Source: Xanthomonas maliensis (GTDB lineage: Bacteria; Pseudomonadota; Gammaproteobacteria; Xanthomonadales; Xanthomonadaceae). Taken from it: a stretch of DNA of 38,569 bases. The stretch spans positions 1 to 38,569 of the forward strand of contig NZ_NSET01000064.1 of NCBI RefSeq assembly GCF_009192945.1, read 5' to 3'. The stretch's first letter is position 1; every line of letters begins with the position of its first letter. This document shows, piece by piece, positions 22,260-31,004 of the stretch. The translations under genes and the position numbers were made by a program. The notes under the pieces are model-generated. The model did not search any database, was not told the origin of the DNA, and saw nothing but the letters and a program-made list of their open reading frames with translations.

Positions 22260-24824
22260 TTATTCCTGGCGGCTGGGATCGACCGAGATCAGCCGCGTGA
22301 CGTCCAGCAGCGCCGCCGGCAGGTGCATGCCGCCGGGCGCCACCAGATAACGCGGTCGCCAGGTCGGCGCGAACTTGGACTTGAAGCGGCGCAGGCCACT
22401 GAAGCCGTAGAAGCGCTCGCCGTGCCGGGCGACCAGGCCGGCAAAGCGATTCCAGCGGCCGGCCAGCCGATGCTCGGCCAGGCCCGACAGCGGTGCCATG
22501 CCCAGGGAAAACCGCGTATAGCCGTTGGCCGCACCCCACAGGAACAGTTCGATGAACAGGAAGTCCATCGTGCCCTTGGGGGCCTGGTTGCTGTGGCGCA
22601 TCAGATCGACCGACAACTCGCCGCCTGCCGGCGCGCACCAGACGTTGGAGAAAGCGACGATCTGGCCTTCGGCTTCGGCCACGGCCAGCGGGAAACGCCG
22701 CAGATAATCGCCGTCGAAGCTGCCGAGCGAGAACCCCTTTTCCTCGCCGGCCTTCTCCTCCAGCCATTGTTCGGAGACTGCTTCCAATTGTGGCAATACG
22801 CCGTCGACCTGTTCCGGCGGCAGCATGCGGAAACTCAAGCCGCCGCGCTTGCCGCGATTCCAGGCCTGGCGCAGGTCGGCGCGATCGCGGCCTTCCAGGG
22901 TGAAGCCCTCCAGCGGCACGATCGCTTCCTCGCCCAGTTTGACCAGGCTCAGGCCCATGTCCAGATAGGTCTGCCAGAAGCGCTCGCCGACCTGGTAGAA
23001 CACCGGACGCAGCCCCATGCGGTCGGCTTCCTCGCGAAAGCGCCAGATCAAGCTGCAGGCGACGTCGGACGGGCCGACCGGGTCGCCCATGGAGATCAGC
23101 GAGCCGCCATAGCGCTGCATCATGACAAAACCGCGGCCCTGCTCATCGTGCAGAAAGGCCTTGTCGCCCGTCAGCGCCAGGCAGGCCTGGGTATCGGTGC
23201 TGGCGGCCAGCACCGGTTCCAGCGTCTGCAGCTCCTGCGCATCAGCAGCCGGCAGCGGCCGCCGGCCGCCGCGCAGCAAGCGCGCCATGCCGAACATCAG
23301 CACGCCCACGCTGAGGATCAAGGTGGCGCGCAAGGCGCGCGGCGCGTTGGCCGAGGTGGCGAATTCCCACCATAGGTCGTTGCTGTATTCGACATGGCTG
23401 TAGACGAAGAACAGCAGCCAGAAGGTCGCCACCAGCACCAGGCCGAGATTGCTCAGCCAGCGCCACGACCAGGCTTCGTCCAGCAGCGCGCCCTGGCGAT
23501 AGAACTCGCGTCGCGCCGCCCACAACGCGACCGCGGCCAATGCCGCCGACAACGAGACCGAGATATGGCTGCCGCGCAGCAGGGACAGCGGCGGCAACAG
23601 CACGCACACGCCCAGTGCCAGTACCCAGGCCGCATGGCTGCGGCGTTGCAGTCCCTGGCCGATCAACAGCAGCAGCATGCCGCCGAGGCTGACCAGCAGA
23701 TGCGAGGTCTCGATCAGAGGCAGCGGCGCCACATCCTGGCGCGCACGCGGTGTCGGCAAGGTGCCGTCGATCATCAACGCCGCGCCGACCGCGAACACGC
23801 CCAGCGCCAGGATCTGCGGCAGCCACGGGCGCAGCACTTTCCAGATGGTGCGCGCGGTATGCGCACTGATGCGGGCGGGACCGCGTAATCCCGACGATGC
23901 CGCCATCGCCACCGAGATCAGCAGCGGGACGATGTAGTAGGTCACGCGATAGGCCAGCGCGGCCGCCAGCACGGCGGCCGGCGTCACTTGCGGCAGCAGC
24001 TTGAGCAGGCTCCATTCGAACACGCCCAGGCCCGCCGGCACGGTCGAGACCAGGCCGGCGACCACCGCCACCAGCCAGATGCCGATGAAGCCGAAATAGC
24101 CGGTGCCCGGATCCGGCGGCAGCAGCACGTAGAACGCGCCGGCGGCCAGGCCCAGTTCGATCACGCTCAGTCCGGTCACGCCCAGGACGGTCGTGCGGTC
24201 GGGAACCCAGAAACGATGGCGGCCGATGCCGAACTCGCGTCCCTGGCGTCCCACCAGCAGCAACATCGCCAGATAGGCCAGCAGCAGCCCGATGCCGCTG
24301 GCACGGATCGCGCCGACGGTGATCGGCAATGCGCGCGCGGCGGCTTCCGGTTCCAGCAACAGGGCCAGGCCCAGCAGCACCCAGGCACCGAACACGAAGC
24401 CCAGCGTGCTCATCAGCACGACCTGGCCGATCTCGGCCAGGGTCAGGCCGACGCTGCCATAGCCGCGCAGGCGGACTGCGCCGCCAGTGAGGGCGGCAAA
24501 CCCCAGCGTCTGTCCGACCGCATGCGCCAGGAACGCGGTGATGCCGACCCGGGCAGGATGCAAACGCTTGCCGGTGCGCTTCAGTCCAACCCAGTCGAAG
24601 CCGATCAGGCAGGCGTAGCTGCTCAGGCCCAGCAGCAGGGTCAGGGTGATCTGTTGAACGCCCAGCGCACGAAACGCGTGGCGGATCTGGCGATAGCCGT
24701 GATCGGTGAACTGGCCGGACAGCGCGTGCAGCGCCATTGCCAGGATCACCAGGCTGATGATGACCGGCACGGCGCGGCGCCAGCCGCGGGCGGGTGCTTC
24801 GGAAGCAACGGAGGTGTCCGTCAT
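22260..24824 (-). CDS. mprF: MprF: lysyl-phosphatidylglycerol synthase and flippase
   Basis: An 854-aa protein with a long multi-helix N-terminal membrane part (about 12-14 helices to residue ~510) that flips aminoacyl-PG. The C-terminal cytoplasmic DUF2156 synthase domain transfers an amino acid from aminoacyl-tRNA to phosphatidylglycerol (GRDRADLRQAWNRGKRGGLSF, GTMDFLFIELFLWGA, GFSGLRRFKSKFAPTW, RYLVAPGG). The positive charge reduces binding of cationic peptides. The start at 24824 (MTDTSVASEAPARGWRR) is chosen because the upstream frame to 24962 is compositionally unlike the protein. Lys versus Ala specificity cannot be read. Confidence 0.95.
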   Translation of the reverse strand: MTDTSVASEAPARGWRRAVPVIISLVILAMALHALSGQFTDHGYRQIRHAFRALGVQQITLTLLLGLSSYACLIGFDWVGLKRTGKRLHPARVGITAFLAHAVGQTLGFAALTGGAVRLRGYGSVGLTLAEIGQVVLMSTLGFVFGAWVLLGLALLLEPEAAARALPITVGAIRASGIGLLLAYLAMLLLVGRQGREFGIGRHRFWVPDRTTVLGVTGLSVIELGLAAGAFYVLLPPDPGTGYFGFIGIWLVAVVAGLVSTVPAGLGVFEWSLLKLLPQVTPAAVLAAALAYRVTYYIVPLLISVAMAASSGLRGPARISAHTARTIWKVLRPWLPQILALGVFAVGAALMIDGTLPTPRARQDVAPLPLIETSHLLVSLGGMLLLLIGQGLQRRSHAAWVLALGVCVLLPPLSLLRGSHISVSLSAALAAVALWAARREFYRQGALLDEAWSWRWLSNLGLVLVATFWLLFFVYSHVEYSNDLWWEFATSANAPRALRATLILSVGVLMFGMARLLRGGRRPLPAADAQELQTLEPVLAASTDTQACLALTGDKAFLHDEQGRGFVMMQRYGGSLISMGDPVGPSDVACSLIWRFREEADRMGLRPVFYQVGERFWQTYLDMGLSLVKLGEEAIVPLEGFTLEGRDRADLRQAWNRGKRGGLSFRMLPPEQVDGVLPQLEAVSEQWLEEKAGEEKGFSLGSFDGDYLRRFPLAVAEAEGQIVAFSNVWCAPAGGELSVDLMRHSNQAPKGTMDFLFIELFLWGAANGYTRFSLGMAPLSGLAEHRLAGRWNRFAGLVARHGERFYGFSGLRRFKSKFAPTWRPRYLVAPGGMHLPAALLDVTRLISVDPSRQE

Positions 24825-25085
24825 GAGAGCGGCAGGATCGTCAGAAGGAAAAGGAACAACACAGGCCGGTGGACGTCTTCGGCCCCCGGTGACGCCATGG
24901 TCGGATGTCTTGGGCGTCGATGGAAGCCTGCGCACGCGCGCCGATCGAAACGTGGACGCCACGGTGGGGCGGCCGGATGCATTGCCGGGCGGTGATGGCC
25001 GCGCGCATCATAGGCCAAAGCCCGTCGCGCTGCGGTGTGGTGTGGTGTGGAGGATCGGGCCAGCATGCGCAGCATGGGAGACAGC

Positions 25086-25832
25086 ATGACGACAAGGAGC
25101 GGTGGGGCGAGCGGCCCGCAGGGATGGGCCGACGCGGCGGTAGCGCCGTGGAGTCGACAGGCGGGACGTAGCGCGCTGTGGGTCGGGATCGGTTTCCTGC
25201 TGCTGGTGCTGGTGTTGCAGGTCGTTCGCACGGATCTGGATTGGGTGCAATCCCAGCTCAGCGCGTATCTGCATGGCGCCTACGGTCTGCTGCTGCGGAC
25301 GGCGTATTGCCTGCTGGCGTTGGCGATCGCCTGGCTGGCCAGCGGCCTGCAGGCGGCCTTGGCGCCACCGGTGCGCAGCGCCACGGTGGTGGGCCTGTTC
25401 TGGATGGCGGGAGTGGGATTGAGCGCGGTGGCGATCGGGGACAGCTGGATGCCGCAGCTGGCGCCTGCTGCCGCGCCGATGGTGCATCAGTTGGCGGCGC
25501 AGACCGCCTTTCTGTGCGTGATTGCCGCTGTACTGCTGCAATCGTGCTACTTCCACCGCGATCCGCGTTGGCGCCGCCATGCACGCGCGGCGATCTGCTT
25601 GGGTGTGCTCGCCTTCGGCGCGCTGCTGCTGCACGCCACGACCCAGGCGTTGCCGCGTGGCCTTGGCCAGAAGATCGCGATCGTGCTGATCGTGGCCTGG
25701 TTGACGCGGGCCGGCGCCTGGCTTGCGGCCGCCGAGCGGCGTGCGGTGTGCGCAACCACAGCGACACAGCCAGGTCCTGTCACTGCCGATGCTGGTGCCG
25801 ATGTGCAGTCGCCGCAGGCCGATGCCGCCTGA
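25086..25832 (+). CDS. DUF998-like integral membrane protein
   Basis: A 248-aa protein with a 28-residue hydrophilic N-terminus and about six predicted helices (LWVGIGFLLLVLVLQVV, LLLRTAYCLLALAIAWLA, VVGLFWMAGVGLSAVAI, HQLAAQTAFLCVIAAVLLQS, RAAICLGVLAFGALLLHA, KIAIVLIVAWLTRAGAWL). The arrangement and the QSQLSAYLHGAYGLLLR loop fit the DUF998 family of unknown function. GGGAG lies 6 nt before the ATG. It is divergent from mprF; the 261-bp gap between them contains a short GTGTG-rich tract (about 25034-25052) and nothing else recognised. The C-terminus is a hydrophilic tail. Confidence 0.75.
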   Translation: MTTRSGGASGPQGWADAAVAPWSRQAGRSALWVGIGFLLLVLVLQVVRTDLDWVQSQLSAYLHGAYGLLLRTAYCLLALAIAWLASGLQAALAPPVRSATVVGLFWMAGVGLSAVAIGDSWMPQLAPAAAPMVHQLAAQTAFLCVIAAVLLQSCYFHRDPRWRRHARAAICLGVLAFGALLLHATTQALPRGLGQKIAIVLIVAWLTRAGAWLAAAERRAVCATTATQPGPVTADAGADVQSPQADAA

Positions 25833-25903
25833 TCGACGCAGGGGCTGCACGCACCGCGCATTCGCGGGAGAATGCGAGCGTCCCCAACCGTAGGAACATG
25901 ACC

Positions 25904-26251
25904 ATGTTGCAGCGATTCGATGCCGGCCCGCGGATGTCCGAGATGACCCTCCATGGCGGCGTGTGCTATCTCGCCGGCCAGGTTGCCGAAGACACCAGCG
26001 AAGATATCACCGGACAAACGCGCCAGGTGCTGGCCGAGATCGACAAGCTGCTGGCGCAAGCGGCCAGCGACAAGACCCGCATCCTGCGTGCGGAGATCTA
26101 TCTGGCCGACATCGCCGACTTCGACGGCATGAACCAGGCGTGGGACGAGTGGGTGCCGCATGGCTTCACCCCGGCGCGCGCCACGGTGGAAGCCCGCCTG
26201 GCGCGTCCGGAGTGGAAGGTGGAGATCGTCGTCACTGCCGTCGCCGGCTGA
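25904..26251 (+). CDS. RidA/YjgF-family protein
   Basis: A 115-aa member of the RidA/YER057c/UK114 fold. MSEMTLHGGVCYLAGQVAED, KTRILRAEIYLADIADFDGMNQAWDEW and GFTPARATVEARLARPEWKVEIVVTA are the standard blocks, and the Arg in the ARATVEA motif is the residue that holds the carboxylate in imine deaminases. It probably belongs to one of the Rid2-7 subfamilies rather than RidA itself. The ATG at 25904 is preferred over ATG 25898 because AGGA lies 8 nt upstream of the former and only 2 nt from the latter. Confidence 0.9.
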   Translation: MLQRFDAGPRMSEMTLHGGVCYLAGQVAEDTSEDITGQTRQVLAEIDKLLAQAASDKTRILRAEIYLADIADFDGMNQAWDEWVPHGFTPARATVEARLARPEWKVEIVVTAVAG

Positions 26252-26419
26252 CGCGTGCGCCGCAACGGCAGCTACGTTGCAGGTTGCCGGTGGCGATGGC
26301 CTGCAAAGGCCAGAGTGCCGGCTCGCCGCTGTTCGCGCCTTGCAGCGGTCATCGTGTTGGCCGTCTGCCAGCGCTGAGGTCATGGCCAGTGACGCGCGTC
26401 GCGCGGGATTGCCAGCCGC

Positions 26420-27490
26420 TCAGCGCTTGGCGAAGCGATAATGCGCCACGCCCCACTCGCGGCCGTCGTCATAGCCGAACAGCTCTGCGCAGGCCATCCA
26501 GAACATCCGCCAGCGCTGCCACCAGCACTGCGCCTGCGTGCCGTAGGTCTCCTGCAGCAGCGGCATGATCTGCGCGCGGTGACGGTCCTGGTTCTCCAGC
26601 CAGGCGTTGGCGGTCTTCTCGTAGTGCTGGCCGGACAGTAGCCAGCGCTGTTCGATCACCACATCCTGCTGGAAGTGCAGCAAGGTGTCGGCCGCCGGCA
26701 TCAGGCCGCCGGTGAAGAAATGGCGGCCCATCCAGTTGTCCTCGCCAGCCACCTCGAACGGGTAGGCCAGGTCGCGGTGGCAGAAGATGTGCACGAACAG
26801 CTTGCCGCCTGGCGCCAGCCAACTGCCCACTCGCGCCAGCAGGTCGCGGTAATTGCGCATGTGTTCGAACATCTCCACCGACACCACGCGGTCGAATGCC
26901 TCCGGCGCCAGCGCCAGTGCGTTGACGTCGGCGGTGATCACCTCCACGTTGTCCAGCCCGCGCAGGCGACACTGCTCCAGGATATGCGCGCGCTGCGGCC
27001 GCGAATTGGACACGGCGGTAATGCGCGCATTGCGATAGCGTTCGGCCATCCACAGCGTCAGCGAGCCCCAGCCGCAGCCCAGTTCCAGGATGCGTTGGCC
27101 ATCGGCCAGTTCGGCACGCGCGCCGTACAGCGCCAGCATGCGTTCTTCGGCCGCATCCAGGTCGGGCGTGGTCTCATCCCAGTAGCAACTGCTGTATTTG
27201 AGGCGACGTCCCAGGCACAGGGTGAAGAACTGCGGCGGCAGCTCGTAGTGTTGGCGATTTGCGGCATCGGTTTCGATCGCGATGGCGCTGGCGCGCAGGC
27301 TATCGACGAAACGACGCTGACGCTCACCGTTCGCATCGGCATCGCCGCCACGTTCCTCGCGCAGGCGTTGCGCGCAGAGCCGGCGGATGCCGTGGCGCAG
27401 CAACGCATCGGGCAGGGCACCGGATTCGGCCAGCCGGGTGGTCAGGCTCTCTTCGGAGGCGGTGGCAGGTGGAACGGTGACAGTGGACAT
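26420..27490 (-). CDS. CFA/coclaurine-N-methyltransferase-like SAM methyltransferase
   Basis: A 356-aa class I methyltransferase. Motif I is ILELGCGWGSLTLWMAERY (near 135), the acidic motif is VVSVEMFEHMRNY (near 205), and the C-terminal part reads KLFVHIFCHRDLAYPFEVAGEDNWMGRHFFTGGLMP. The last matches the coclaurine N-methyltransferase-like branch of the cyclopropane-synthase superfamily. HYELPPQFF and YSSCYW are the substrate-loop motifs; the Cys that binds bicarbonate in cyclopropane synthases is Ser here. It is the last gene of a seven-gene minus-strand run, 16 nt after the DUF1295 gene. Substrate (acyl lipid or amine) is unresolved. Confidence 0.9.
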   Translation of the reverse strand: MSTVTVPPATASEESLTTRLAESGALPDALLRHGIRRLCAQRLREERGGDADANGERQRRFVDSLRASAIAIETDAANRQHYELPPQFFTLCLGRRLKYSSCYWDETTPDLDAAEERMLALYGARAELADGQRILELGCGWGSLTLWMAERYRNARITAVSNSRPQRAHILEQCRLRGLDNVEVITADVNALALAPEAFDRVVSVEMFEHMRNYRDLLARVGSWLAPGGKLFVHIFCHRDLAYPFEVAGEDNWMGRHFFTGGLMPAADTLLHFQQDVVIEQRWLLSGQHYEKTANAWLENQDRHRAQIMPLLQETYGTQAQCWWQRWRMFWMACAELFGYDDGREWGVAHYRFAKR

Positions 27491-27506
27491 GCGGCGCTCC
27501 GATGAC

Positions 27507-28289
27507 TCAGGACGAAGGGGGAAGCGGGAAGAACGCGCTGGTGCAGCGCTGATAGCGGGCGTAGTCCTCGCCGCGCGAGCGCAATGCCTGCTGCTCGGTG
27601 TAGGGAATGCCGGTGAAGCGGTAGAGGAAGGCGAACATCACCAACGGACCAAGCGCACACAGCGCGACCGGCAGCGGGCCAGCACCGACCGCCAGCGCGA
27701 GGTAGGCGAACCAGTGCACGAATTCGAAGAAATAGTTCGGGTGGCGCGAGTACCGCCACAGCCCGCGGCGACAGGTCGTGCCGCGATTGGCCGGGTCGGC
27801 CTTGTGCGCAGCCAACTGGCGGTCGGCCAATGCCTCGCCAGCGACGGCCACCAGCCATACCACGATCGCCAACAACGTCCACGTGCTCCATCCGTCGCGC
27901 GGATTGCTGGCCGCGGCGAGGAACGGTACGGCGAACAGCACCACCACCACCGCCTGCGCCAGGAAGAAGCCGAGGAACTTGCGTTGATCGCCGTTCCAGT
28001 GTTCGCGCAACGCGCGATAGCGGCCGTCTTCCTGCTCGTCGCCGAACACGCGCCGGCCCAGGTGCAGCGCCAGTCGCGCGCCCCACAGTCCACCGAGCAA
28101 GCCGACCAGCACGCGCGGCAGCAATGCGCCGTCGGCCATCCATGCGCAATAGGGGGCTGCCACTGCGAGGCACCCGGCCCAGAGCACATCGACTGGCCCG
28201 GCATTGCCGCTGCGGCATTGCCACAGCCAGCCGATCAACATCACCACGGTCGCGAACAGGGCGACGTGCAGCAGGGGCCAGGCGTTCAT
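27507..28289 (-). CDS. DUF1295 (steroid 5-alpha-reductase-like) membrane protein
   Basis: A 260-aa inner-membrane protein with about seven helices. The C-terminal motif RRGLWRYSRHPNYFFEFVHWFAYLAL is the diagnostic block of DUF1295, a family related to steroid 5-alpha reductases and isoprenylcysteine methyltransferases that binds NADPH or SAM there. In this setting it may reduce or modify a lipid double bond; that is inference. It overlaps the DUF2878 gene by ATGA at 28286-28289, and GGAG lies upstream of its start. Confidence 0.88.
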   Translation of the reverse strand: MNAWPLLHVALFATVVMLIGWLWQCRSGNAGPVDVLWAGCLAVAAPYCAWMADGALLPRVLVGLLGGLWGARLALHLGRRVFGDEQEDGRYRALREHWNGDQRKFLGFFLAQAVVVVLFAVPFLAAASNPRDGWSTWTLLAIVVWLVAVAGEALADRQLAAHKADPANRGTTCRRGLWRYSRHPNYFFEFVHWFAYLALAVGAGPLPVALCALGPLVMFAFLYRFTGIPYTEQQALRSRGEDYARYQRCTSAFFPLPPSS

Positions 28290-28831
28290 TGCAATTCTCC
28301 TTGCGCGGAATCGCTCCATGGTCGCGCCAACTGACGTGCATACAGTGACAACAGGCCGCACGCCACCGCCCACCCCAGGCCAACCGCCAGTACCGCGTGC
28401 CACAGCGGCGGGCGCAAACTCACCGCTTGCCAGCCGCGTTGCGCCATCCAGTAGGAAAGCGGCCCGAACACTGCACCCAGCACGATCGCCAACCACGGCC
28501 GCTGCATCACCGTGGCCAATGAGTGATTGAGCGTCAGCGCGAAGCCCACCCACAGCGCCAGGATCCAGGCCGGCGCCAGTACGCTGTCCGGCCACGGCAT
28601 GGCGTAGCGCACCCAGTCGCCGGCGGCGAGCAGGGTATCCAGCAGCAGCCCCAGTGCGAACGCGGCGAACGACAGCGCCACATCGCCGCGCGCGCGGCGC
28701 GATGGCCACAATTGATAGAGGCCAAACACCGCCAGCACCAGCAAGGTGGGCCACAGGCGCTGCCGTGCCGCGCCGGTCACCGCGACCAGCCACAGCACCT
28801 GCAGGCCAAGATAGTTGCCCAGTTGCTTCAT
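28286..28831 (-). CDS. DUF2878-family membrane protein
   Basis: A 181-aa hydrophobic protein with about five to six helices, starting MKQLGNYLGLQVLWLVAV, with LGLLLDTLLAAGDWVRY and WVGFALTLNHSLATVM in the middle. These match DUF2878, a family I know mainly from gene clusters with CFA-like methyltransferases and DUF1365 proteins. The start overlaps the upstream methyltransferase stop by 4 nt (ATGA) and its own stop overlaps the DUF1295 start, so it is translationally coupled on both sides. No enzymatic motif recognised. Confidence 0.85.
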   Translation of the reverse strand: MKQLGNYLGLQVLWLVAVTGAARQRLWPTLLVLAVFGLYQLWPSRRARGDVALSFAAFALGLLLDTLLAAGDWVRYAMPWPDSVLAPAWILALWVGFALTLNHSLATVMQRPWLAIVLGAVFGPLSYWMAQRGWQAVSLRPPLWHAVLAVGLGWAVACGLLSLYARQLARPWSDSAQGELQ

Positions 28832-30123
28832 GCCGCCTCGGGCAGTCCGGGAACAAATTGCGGCGGCCGCGCGCCAGGCTTGCTGAGCCACAAGTGCACA
28901 TCGCCGATCGAACGCTCGAGGAAGCCGGCCTCGCAGTAGGCCAGGTAGAACTCCCACATGCGGATGAAGCGCTCGTCGTAGCCCAGTGCCCGCACCTGCG
29001 GCAGTTGGGCCAGGAAACGCTGGCGCCAGGCACGCAGGGTCAGTGCATAGCTGGGACCGATGTCTTCCAGATGAAACAGCCGCAGATCGCTGGCGCGCGC
29101 GATCGCCCCGGTCATCGCCGCCACCGACGGAATGAAGCTGCCGGGGAAGATATAGCGCTTGATGAAATCCACCGAGCGCAGCGCCTGCGCATAGCGGTGG
29201 TCCTCGATGGTGATGGCCTGGATCAATGCCTCGCCATCGTCGGTGAGCAGACTGCCAACCTTGGCAAAGTAAGTGTCCAGATACTGGTGGCCGATCGCCT
29301 CGATCATTTCGATGGACACCACGCGGTCGTAGTGGCCCTCCAGATCGCGATAGTCGCGCATCAAGACGGTCACGCGATCGCTCAGTCCGGCGGCGGCGAT
29401 GCGCTGGGTGGCCAGATCGTATTGCTCGCGCGAGATGGTGGTGGTGGTCACCCGGCAACCATGCGTACGCGCGGCATGTAGCGCAAAGCCACCCCAGCCG
29501 GTGCCGATCTCCACCACGTGGTGCTGCGGGCCGAGTCGCAGCTTCTGGCAGATGCGTTCGAGCTTGCGGGTGGCGGCGCGTTCGAGTGCGGCCTCGCCTT
29601 GTGCGTCTTCGCCGTCGACGAAGATCGCCGAGGAGTACATCAGGTTCTCATCCAGGAACAGCCGGAACAGCGGATTGCCCAGGTCGTAGTGGGCCGCGAT
29701 GTTGCGGCGGCTGCCGTGGCGGGTGTTGCGCGTCAACGCATGCCCTGCGCGCATCAGCCAGCCGCCGAGCCGCGCGGTCCCGGTCTCCATCGCATCCAGG
29801 CGGTCACGGTTGCGCAGCAATAGGCGCATCAAGGCGACCAGGTCGTCGCATTGCCAGTGACCGTCCATAAAGGCTTCGCCGGCACCGACACTGCCATTGA
29901 GCGCGGCCTGCCGATAGAAGCGCGGATCGTGCACGTGCAAGTGCGCCTGCAGTGCCTGCGGGCCGCTGGCGTTGCCGAGCAGGCTGACGCCGGCGGGCTC
30001 GTGGAGATGCAGTTGGCCATCGCGCAGATCGCCCAGCGTTGCCAGCAGACGCTTGCGCAGCAGGCGGTCGCTCCAGCCGGGCTGGCGGGATAACGCAGTG
30101 TCGGGCAGGGAAGTGGCATTCAT
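28828..30123 (-). CDS. CFA-synthase-like (UfaM-like) lipid methyltransferase
   Basis: A 431-aa protein with a small N-terminal domain and a class I SAM-methyltransferase domain: HYDLGNPLFRLFL near 160, VVEIGTGWGGFALHAA near 216, SIEMIEAIG near 285, and RYIFPGSFIPSV near 338. It attaches a SAM methyl group to an acyl-chain double bond in membrane phospholipid. Compared with E. coli Cfa, the active-site Glu (EAIG) and Tyr (PSYALTL) are kept, but Cys139 is Ser (YSSAIF) and His266 is Gln (LIQAITI). Both normally hold bicarbonate. This is the pattern I would expect of a methylase making methyl-branched acids (UfaM type) rather than a cyclopropane synthase. Overlaps both neighbours. Confidence 0.92.
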   Translation of the reverse strand: MNATSLPDTALSRQPGWSDRLLRKRLLATLGDLRDGQLHLHEPAGVSLLGNASGPQALQAHLHVHDPRFYRQAALNGSVGAGEAFMDGHWQCDDLVALMRLLLRNRDRLDAMETGTARLGGWLMRAGHALTRNTRHGSRRNIAAHYDLGNPLFRLFLDENLMYSSAIFVDGEDAQGEAALERAATRKLERICQKLRLGPQHHVVEIGTGWGGFALHAARTHGCRVTTTTISREQYDLATQRIAAAGLSDRVTVLMRDYRDLEGHYDRVVSIEMIEAIGHQYLDTYFAKVGSLLTDDGEALIQAITIEDHRYAQALRSVDFIKRYIFPGSFIPSVAAMTGAIARASDLRLFHLEDIGPSYALTLRAWRQRFLAQLPQVRALGYDERFIRMWEFYLAYCEAGFLERSIGDVHLWLSKPGARPPQFVPGLPEAA

Positions 30124-31004
30124 CGGCGGTCTCGCACAGGCGGATGGGGATGATCGTGGACGGGGTTGCCGCGCAGCCACAGGCGCAGTGCCTGCCAGTG
30201 GATGGCCAGCACCACCTGCACGGTCATCAAGGGATAGGCCAGCAGCGTGCGCGCCAGGGTAGCGGCGCTCAGCGGACGGCGTTGCAGCACCAGCGTCGCA
30301 TCGAAGCGACGGCCGTCGACGGCGGTATCGGCATGATCTGCACCGGCGGCATCCAGCACGTCCATGTGCACGCGCAGCTGCTCGCCTGGCACGCTGAAAC
30401 GCCAATCGTATTGGTGCTGCATGCCCATGAACGGGGAGACGTGGAAGCGCTTGTCGAAGCGCCAGGCATGCACGTCGCGGTGACTACGCGCCTGCGCCAC
30501 CGGCAGCACGTAGGCATGGCGTTGTTGCCAGGGCGTATTGGTGATCTCGGCGACGATCCAGCGCAGCCCGCCCAGGCGGTCGAAGCAGTAGTAGAAGCTC
30601 ACCGGGTTGAATACGTGGCCGAAATAGCGCAGATGCGTCAGCAGGCGGATCGCCCCGTCTGGCCTTTCGCCGGTCTGCGCCTGCACGCAGTCGCGTACCG
30701 CCTGGTCCAGCGGTACCGCCGGATCGCCCAGATAGTCGCTGCGGCGGAACTGCGCAAGATTGCGGCGGCCGACCGACCACAGCCAGCGGCGTGCGAACAG
30801 CCGTTCCAGTTCGGCCAGATCCAGGTACATCAGAAACAGCCGGTAGCGAAACTGCAGCGGACGCGGTGCGAAGCGGCGATGTCGTACCCAACCGGTATAC
30901 ACCGCACTGTGCAGGCCGGCGACGTCGCCATCGAACTGCGCGCCATGCCCATCGGCCGGCGGCAGTGGCTGCGCCTCGGTACTGGCCTCGCGCAGCAGGT
31001 GCAT
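30120..31004 (-). CDS. DUF1365-family protein
   Basis: A 294-aa soluble protein. Diagnostic DUF1365 segments are SAVYTGWVRHRRFAPRPLQFRYRLFLMYLDLAELE at the N-terminus, HLRYFGHVFNPVSFYYCFD in the middle and FDKRFHVSPFMGM after it. The family is a constant partner of the FAD oxidoreductase and CFA-like methyltransferase in lipid-modification clusters; its chemistry is not known to me. The start at 31004 overlaps the FAD-gene stop as TGATG; GTG 31010 is possible. The stop overlaps the methyltransferase start (ATGA). Confidence 0.92.
   Translation of the reverse strand: MHLLREASTEAQPLPPADGHGAQFDGDVAGLHSAVYTGWVRHRRFAPRPLQFRYRLFLMYLDLAELERLFARRWLWSVGRRNLAQFRRSDYLGDPAVPLDQAVRDCVQAQTGERPDGAIRLLTHLRYFGHVFNPVSFYYCFDRLGGLRWIVAEITNTPWQQRHAYVLPVAQARSHRDVHAWRFDKRFHVSPFMGMQHQYDWRFSVPGEQLRVHMDVLDAAGADHADTAVDGRRFDATLVLQRRPLSAATLARTLLAYPLMTVQVVLAIHWQALRLWLRGNPVHDHPHPPVRDRR

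Noticed and set aside
24825..24962. A 46-residue N-terminal extension of MprF
   Set aside because: Arg/Pro-rich, unlike the protein, and MTDTSVASE at 24824 gives the usual short cytoplasmic start before the first helix.
25034..25052. GTGTG-rich microsatellite in the mprF/DUF998 gap
   Set aside because: Only about 19 bases; too short to support phase variation or any other function.
26252..26419. Possible terminator between the RidA gene and the convergent methyltransferase gene
   Set aside because: Only short imperfect stems (such as TGGCC/GGCCA around a 6-nt loop) are visible, none convincing.
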